Source of the DNA: Candidatus Avipropionibacterium avicola
GTDB lineage: Bacteria; Actinomycetota; Actinomycetes; Propionibacteriales; Propionibacteriaceae
Reading direction: 5' to 3'
Assembly: GCA_018715445.1 (NCBI GenBank)
Contig: DVLP01000273.1
Span: 1-9,887 of the forward strand
DNA length: 9,887 nt
Part shown: positions 7,108 through 9,887 of the stretch, one piece after another
Position numbering within the stretch: the stretch's first letter is position 1
Layout of the letters: each line of letters opens with the position of its first letter
The notes under the pieces: model-generated
Told to the model about the DNA's origin: nothing
The model's database searches: none
The model's input: the letters and a program-made list of their open reading frames with translations, nothing else
Position numbers and translations under genes: made by a program

Positions 7108-7983
7108 TCAGTTCCAGCCGTCCCCGGCCCCGGCCACGCCCAGGCGTGGATCCGAGGCACCGGGGGCGATCACGGTCGGGCGCATCGCCTCACGGCTGAG
7201 GTAGTAGTCGATGTCGAACAGCGGGTCAGCGGTGAGGAAACGCCACAGCTTCGCCCGGTTGATCAGCTCCAGGCGGCTCTCGGCGTACGGCATCCAGGCC
7301 TGCCGTTCGTGCAGGGCCTGCATCACCTCGGGTGAGTCGATGTCGTCGGTGTTCCACAGCCGGACCTGACGCACGGTCGGGTTGAACCGGATCTTGAACA
7401 TGTAGCGCGGCACGTCGGAGTCGTTGCGGCGACCCCCGTGCCAGATGCCGTGATGGACGAAGGCGACGGTGCCGGCCGGGCAGACCAGGCGGGTCTGGCC
7501 GGCGAGGTTCTGGTAGCGCCCAATCTGCGACTCGTTGATCCGGCGCAGGTGCGTGCCGGGCACGCTCAGGGTGCCGCCCTGCTCGAGGGTGACCTCCTTC
7601 GGGTAGTACATGAGCTGCACGTCGAAGCCCTCGCTGCGGGTGTCGATCACGGCGTCACCGTGCATGTTCTGGGCCGTGCCACCGTGCGGTGGTCGGACGT
7701 GGACGGCCTGGTGGTCGATCCGTGGCTGCGGACCGACCAGGCTCTGGACCGCACCGGCGACCGCTGGGACGTCCAGCAGTTCGCGGACGAACGAACCGGC
7801 CGGATAGGCGGTGTCGAACGCGGTGCCGTACGGGTGACCGGACAGTCCGGCGTCGAGGACGTCGATGGCCCGCGAGTTCAGCTCGTCGGGGACGACACCG
7901 TTCAGGACGGTGAGCCCTCGAGCCACGAACTGCGCCATTTCCACCGAAGTCAGCAGATGCTTGCGCTCCACAAGTGTGCTCAT
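7108..7983 (-). CDS. Phytanoyl-CoA dioxygenase (PhyH) family protein
   Basis: The protein has 291 residues from ATG at 7981-7983. The frame stays open upstream to 8670, but that extension lies antisense to the AraC gene and has no family similarity. The double-stranded beta-helix of Fe(II)/2-oxoglutarate oxygenases is marked by H108-x-D110 (MHGD), VPGTH (141-145), the distal iron ligand H182 in IWHGGRRN, and R193 (VPRYMF) as likely 2-oxoglutarate anchor. Family members hydroxylate or halogenate diverse small molecules, so the substrate is open. The divergent AraC regulator 72 bp away probably controls it, with the 119-residue and GNAT genes downstream. No Shine-Dalgarno precedes the start. 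TACTGT lies 8 nt before the ATG, which suggests leaderless expression. Confidence 0.88.
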   Translation of the reverse strand: MSTLVERKHLLTSVEMAQFVARGLTVLNGVVPDELNSRAIDVLDAGLSGHPYGTAFDTAYPAGSFVRELLDVPAVAGAVQSLVGPQPRIDHQAVHVRPPHGGTAQNMHGDAVIDTRSEGFDVQLMYYPKEVTLEQGGTLSVPGTHLRRINESQIGRYQNLAGQTRLVCPAGTVAFVHHGIWHGGRRNDSDVPRYMFKIRFNPTVRQVRLWNTDDIDSPEVMQALHERQAWMPYAESRLELINRAKLWRFLTADPLFDIDYYLSREAMRPTVIAPGASDPRLGVAGAGDGWN

Positions 7984-7991
7984 GACCCATG

Positions 7992-7997
7992 ACAGTA
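7992..7997 (-). promoter_or_regulatory. Possible -10 element of the PhyH-family operon (leaderless)
   Basis: On the minus strand TACTGT (TANNNT form) ends 8 nt before the A of the ATG at 7983, the spacing expected if transcription starts at the start codon. No good -35 is visible, consistent with need for an activator such as the divergent AraC protein. Confidence 0.35.
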
Positions 7998-8043
7998 GTG
8001 AGACGAAGCCGTACGAGCGTGGTCTCGATCGACCATCCACTGG

Positions 8044-8049
8044 TTCAAT
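8044..8049 (+). promoter_or_regulatory. Possible -10 element of the AraC-family gene (leaderless)
   Basis: TTCAAT matches four of six TATAAT positions and ends 6 nt before the A of the ATG at 8056. No Shine-Dalgarno is present in the short leader, so initiation at or next to the start codon is likely. The -35 region is not recognisable. Confidence 0.35.
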
Positions 8050-8055
8050 TCCACC

Positions 8056-8799
8056 ATGTCGATCGATCTGACCGAGCCCCCGGTGGTGGTGAACTGCGGA
8101 GTCGCCACCCACGGAGTGCAGCGGACGAGCGATGTCTACTGGCTGCCGCAGCTGTGGGCGGTCCATCTGTACGGCTACAACGCCGAGCTGGTCATCGACG
8201 GGACCGTCCACCGGATCGGGCCCGGATCGGTCTCGCTGGTCCCGCCGCGGACGGTCACCGAGTACCGCTACCGCGGCCCGAGCACCCACCACTACGCGCA
8301 CCTCACCGCCGCCGACACGGGCAGTCCCGAGACCTTGGTGCTGTCCCCCGGCCATGACCACAGCACCCTGACCGAGCACTTCAGCAGCGCGGTCGCCCAC
8401 GCCACCCTGCGACCCGAACGGACCAGGGCCGAGCTGTGGCTCGCCCTGCAACGCATCACCGCGCAACGCCCCGAGCCGACCGAGGCGACCGACCACGTGG
8501 CCCGGGCGATCCAGTGGATCGAGACTCATCTCGACGAACCATTGACCGTGCCGCAGATCGCTGCGGCGGTCGGGCTGTCCCACACCCATCTCACCCGGCT
8601 GGTCCGCACCCACACCGGCCGCACCGTCGTGGCCCACCTGCGCCATCGCCGGGTGAGCCGGGCCGTGCACCTGCTGCAGAACACCTCACTGTCGATCGGG
8701 GCGATCGCAGCCGCGACCGGGTTCTCCGACCTGCAGACGCTCAACAAGGCCTGCCGTCAGGAGACCGGCCGGTCACCGCGCCAGCTCCGCGCCGGATGA
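8056..8799 (+). CDS. AraC-family transcriptional regulator
   Basis: The protein has 247 residues. The N-terminal part (about 1-120) has the pattern of the AraC cupin ligand domain, including LVIDGTVHRIGPGSVSLVPP (45-64), the usual Gly-x-h-x-h-h-x-P turn. The C-terminal part holds both helix-turn-helix motifs. The first is at about 164-184 (TVPQIAAAVGLSHTHLTRLV). The second is at about 213-233 (SIGAIAAATGFSDLQTLNKA), followed by the conserved ETGRSPRQLR (236-245). Such proteins usually activate an adjacent operon when a sugar or other small ligand binds the cupin. Its divergent position, 72 bp from the PhyH-family gene, makes that operon the probable target. The 3' end overlaps the converging DUF559 gene by 27 nt. 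Ligand unknown. Confidence 0.92.
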   Translation: MSIDLTEPPVVVNCGVATHGVQRTSDVYWLPQLWAVHLYGYNAELVIDGTVHRIGPGSVSLVPPRTVTEYRYRGPSTHHYAHLTAADTGSPETLVLSPGHDHSTLTEHFSSAVAHATLRPERTRAELWLALQRITAQRPEPTEATDHVARAIQWIETHLDEPLTVPQIAAAVGLSHTHLTRLVRTHTGRTVVAHLRHRRVSRAVHLLQNTSLSIGAIAAATGFSDLQTLNKACRQETGRSPRQLRAG

Positions 8800-9672
8800 G
8801 CGCCCCCGCGCCAAGTGACCACGGCGACGGATGATCGTCAGGATCCGGGACAGCACCCAGTCCCACCGGTCCATCACCTGGTGGTAGGTGATCCGGATCC
8901 GCTCGTAGCCCAAAGCCGCCAGGGCCAGGTCCCGCTCCCGGTCACGGTGGTAGCTGGCCAGGTCCGTGTGGTGGGCCAGGCTGTCGACCTCGATCACCAA
9001 CCGGTCACCGATCAGGAAGTCCACCCGCCCCACCCCGGCGATCCGGACCTGTGAGCGCAGCGCGATGTTGAGGGACTCGAGCCGGAAGCGCACCAGGCTC
9101 TCGGAGCCGGACTCGGCCGGACCGGTCCGGTCGATCAGCCGCCGGACCGTCAGGGGGCACAGAGCCAGCCAGTCCTGCAGATCAGCCACGGTGCACAACC
9201 GTCGGTGCAACGCAGAGTCGAGGATCGCCACGAAGTGCTCCGCCGTCACACATCGCGCTGCCGACGCCAGGGCGATCGGAAGCGGATCGACGATCCCGTG
9301 GTCGGCGACCGCTCGGGACCCGTGGGCCGGGCACCAACGGATCCCGGGCAGACGTGGTCGAGCCGTCCGGGAGCGCGCCAACAGTCGGACGTGGGTCACC
9401 TGCCGCTCGGGTGGGACCCACAGGCCGTGCAGTCCCACGGCGCTGACACAGCCCAGCCGCCCGCCGAGTTGGATCGCGCGCGCTGCCCCTTGGTGGGCAT
9501 CGGCGGCGGCGTACCAGCCGTGGCACACCGATCGCAGCGCACCGGATCGCACCAGCGCGGCCACCTGATCCCGGGTCAGGCCGTGACGAAGGAGGTCCCG
9601 GGCCCGGGCGAGACCGTGTGGCAGGGCTGGGACGGACAGCACGGCACGGTCTGGCACAGCACGGTTGGGCAC
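8773..9672 (-). CDS. DUF559 (Vsr-like endonuclease fold) protein with N-terminal winged-helix, AbiEi-antitoxin-like region
   Basis: The protein has 299 residues with the outermost GTG at 9670-9672; GTG codons at 9657 and 9642 are alternatives, and no start has a strong ribosome binding site. Residues about 21-54 (ARDLLRHGLTRDQVAALVRS to HGWY) match the winged-helix seen in type IV AbiEi-antitoxin-like proteins. Residues about 187-285 form the DUF559 domain of the Vsr/PD-(D/E)XK nuclease fold: E191 in SGSESLVRF, D218 in GRVDFLIGD, E228 and D230 in LVIEVDS, and the H242-R243-D244 to R247 block. This combination is abundant, often multicopy, and uncharacterised in actinobacteria. No AbiEii toxin partner is adjacent, so a toxin-antitoxin role is not supported here. 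Its 3' end overlaps the AraC gene by 27 nt. Confidence 0.85.
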   Translation of the reverse strand: MPNRAVPDRAVLSVPALPHGLARARDLLRHGLTRDQVAALVRSGALRSVCHGWYAAADAHQGAARAIQLGGRLGCVSAVGLHGLWVPPERQVTHVRLLARSRTARPRLPGIRWCPAHGSRAVADHGIVDPLPIALASAARCVTAEHFVAILDSALHRRLCTVADLQDWLALCPLTVRRLIDRTGPAESGSESLVRFRLESLNIALRSQVRIAGVGRVDFLIGDRLVIEVDSLAHHTDLASYHRDRERDLALAALGYERIRITYHQVMDRWDWVLSRILTIIRRRGHLARGRSSGAELAR

Positions 9673-9675
9673 AGC
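9646..9675. repeat. 15-bp imperfect tandem repeat at the DUF559 gene start
   Basis: ACGGTCTGGCACAGC (9646-9660) is followed directly by ACGGTTGGGCACAGC (9661-9675), 13 of 15 bases identical. On the coding strand it gives two copies of a pentapeptide (VPNRA, VPDRA) and multiplies the in-frame GTG codons, which is why the true start is uncertain. Confidence 0.6.
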
Positions 9676-9722
9676 ACCAGCCTTGCCCCGTCACGGCGAC
9701 GACAACCGTCGCACGCCAGATC

Positions 9723-9731
9723 TGTGGACAA
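9723..9731 (-). promoter_or_regulatory. DnaA-box-like nonamer TTGTCCACA
   Basis: TGTGGACAA on the plus strand is TTGTCCACA on the minus strand, the form preferred by DnaA of GC-rich actinobacteria. It lies 51 bp before the outermost start of the DUF559 gene. Function here is unproven. Confidence 0.45.
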
Positions 9732-9752
9732 CTCCGATCGGGCACTCCGGGC

Positions 9753-9761
9753 TGTGGAAAC
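9753..9761 (-). promoter_or_regulatory. Second, degenerate DnaA-box-like nonamer GTTTCCACA
   Basis: TGTGGAAAC reads GTTTCCACA on the minus strand, in the same orientation as the box at 9723-9731 and exactly 30 bp away, close to three helical turns. Confidence 0.3.
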
Positions 9762-9776
9762 CGGCCGGACCGAACC

Positions 9777-9841
9777 AACTGTCGCGTGCTGGGCGAAGCC
9801 ATCGACCCTGTGTCGATGCCGTGGCTGAGGACGCGACAGTT
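9777..9841. repeat. 65-bp imperfect palindrome with nested arms
   Basis: AACTGTCGCGT (9777-9787) and its exact inverse ACGCGACAGTT (9831-9841) form 11-bp outer arms. CATCGAC (9800-9806) and GTCGATG (9812-9818) form a 7-bp inner hairpin with loop CCTGT. Both pairs share one centre, base 9809. Position-by-position folding of the 65 bases gives 25 Watson-Crick pairs and one G-U out of 32. It could be a REP-like or MITE-like element, a large protein-binding dyad, or a transcript hairpin. No open reading frame with family similarity covers it. Confidence 0.75.
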
Positions 9842-9887
9842 TGCTGGCAGGTGGGGTCACGGGGCGTTGCGGAGATGTCCCCATCGA

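Noticed and set aside
7984..8670. N-terminal extension of the PhyH-family frame to 520 residues
   Set aside because: The added segment is antisense to the AraC gene, compositionally shadow-like, and homologues of the oxygenase start near the ATG at 7983.
9723..9761. Chromosomal replication origin
   Set aside because: Only two boxes are present, with no AT-rich unwinding region and no dnaA, dnaN or rpmH nearby.
9673..9887. Small open frames on both strands, including one of 102 codons ending at 9576 on the minus strand
   Set aside because: Translations are Cys/Pro/Ser-rich with no domain, and they cross the palindrome and DnaA-box-like sites; no ribosome binding site supports them.

Overview
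The window is GC-rich with many GTG starts, ATGA-coupled gene pairs, likely leaderless genes and a DnaA-box-like TTGTCCACA site. This points to a high-GC actinobacterium. A member of the Propionibacteriales would fit, but the genus cannot be fixed from the sequence. I see no integrase, transposase or CRISPR array.

Layout. (1) 1-442, + strand: the C-terminal part of a PiT-type inorganic phosphate transporter, cut by the window edge. (2) 487-5984: a sugar-acid catabolic locus built around one divergent promoter region (3612-3888). Leftward from it run two CUT1-type ABC permeases (YtcP-like, then LplB-like, 4-nt overlap) and a 390-residue fumarylacetoacetate-hydrolase-fold enzyme. Rightward run an L-fuconate dehydratase with all expected catalytic residues and, with 4-nt overlap, a FadR-type GntR regulator. 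Two copies of the near-palindrome TCATCCGATG(A/T), 85 bp apart, lie in the shared promoter region and are good candidate operators. The likely logic is uptake of a sugar or sugar acid, dehydration of L-fuconate or a stereochemically related aldonate such as D-arabinonate, further processing of the 2-keto-3-deoxy acid by the FAH-fold enzyme, and induction by release of the GntR repressor. The solute-binding protein, ATPase, sugar dehydrogenase, lactonase and aldehyde dehydrogenase are not in the window.

(3) 6038-6226: a hairpin terminator between gntR and a leftward tRNA-Leu(CAG), with a possible tRNA promoter. (4) 6244-7983, - strand: a probable three-gene unit of a phytanoyl-CoA-dioxygenase-family oxygenase, a 119-residue protein of unknown function and a GNAT acetyltransferase. 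It is divergent from an AraC-family regulator (8056-8799). Both genes at this divergent junction look leaderless. (5) 8773-9672, - strand: a DUF559 protein (N-terminal winged-helix region plus Vsr-like PD-(D/E)XK nuclease fold), whose 3' end overlaps the AraC gene by 27 nt.

(6) 9673-9887 has no gene I can support. It does hold two DnaA-box-like nonamers 30 bp apart and a striking 65-bp imperfect palindrome (9777-9841) with nested arms around one centre. That palindrome is the least explained element of the window.
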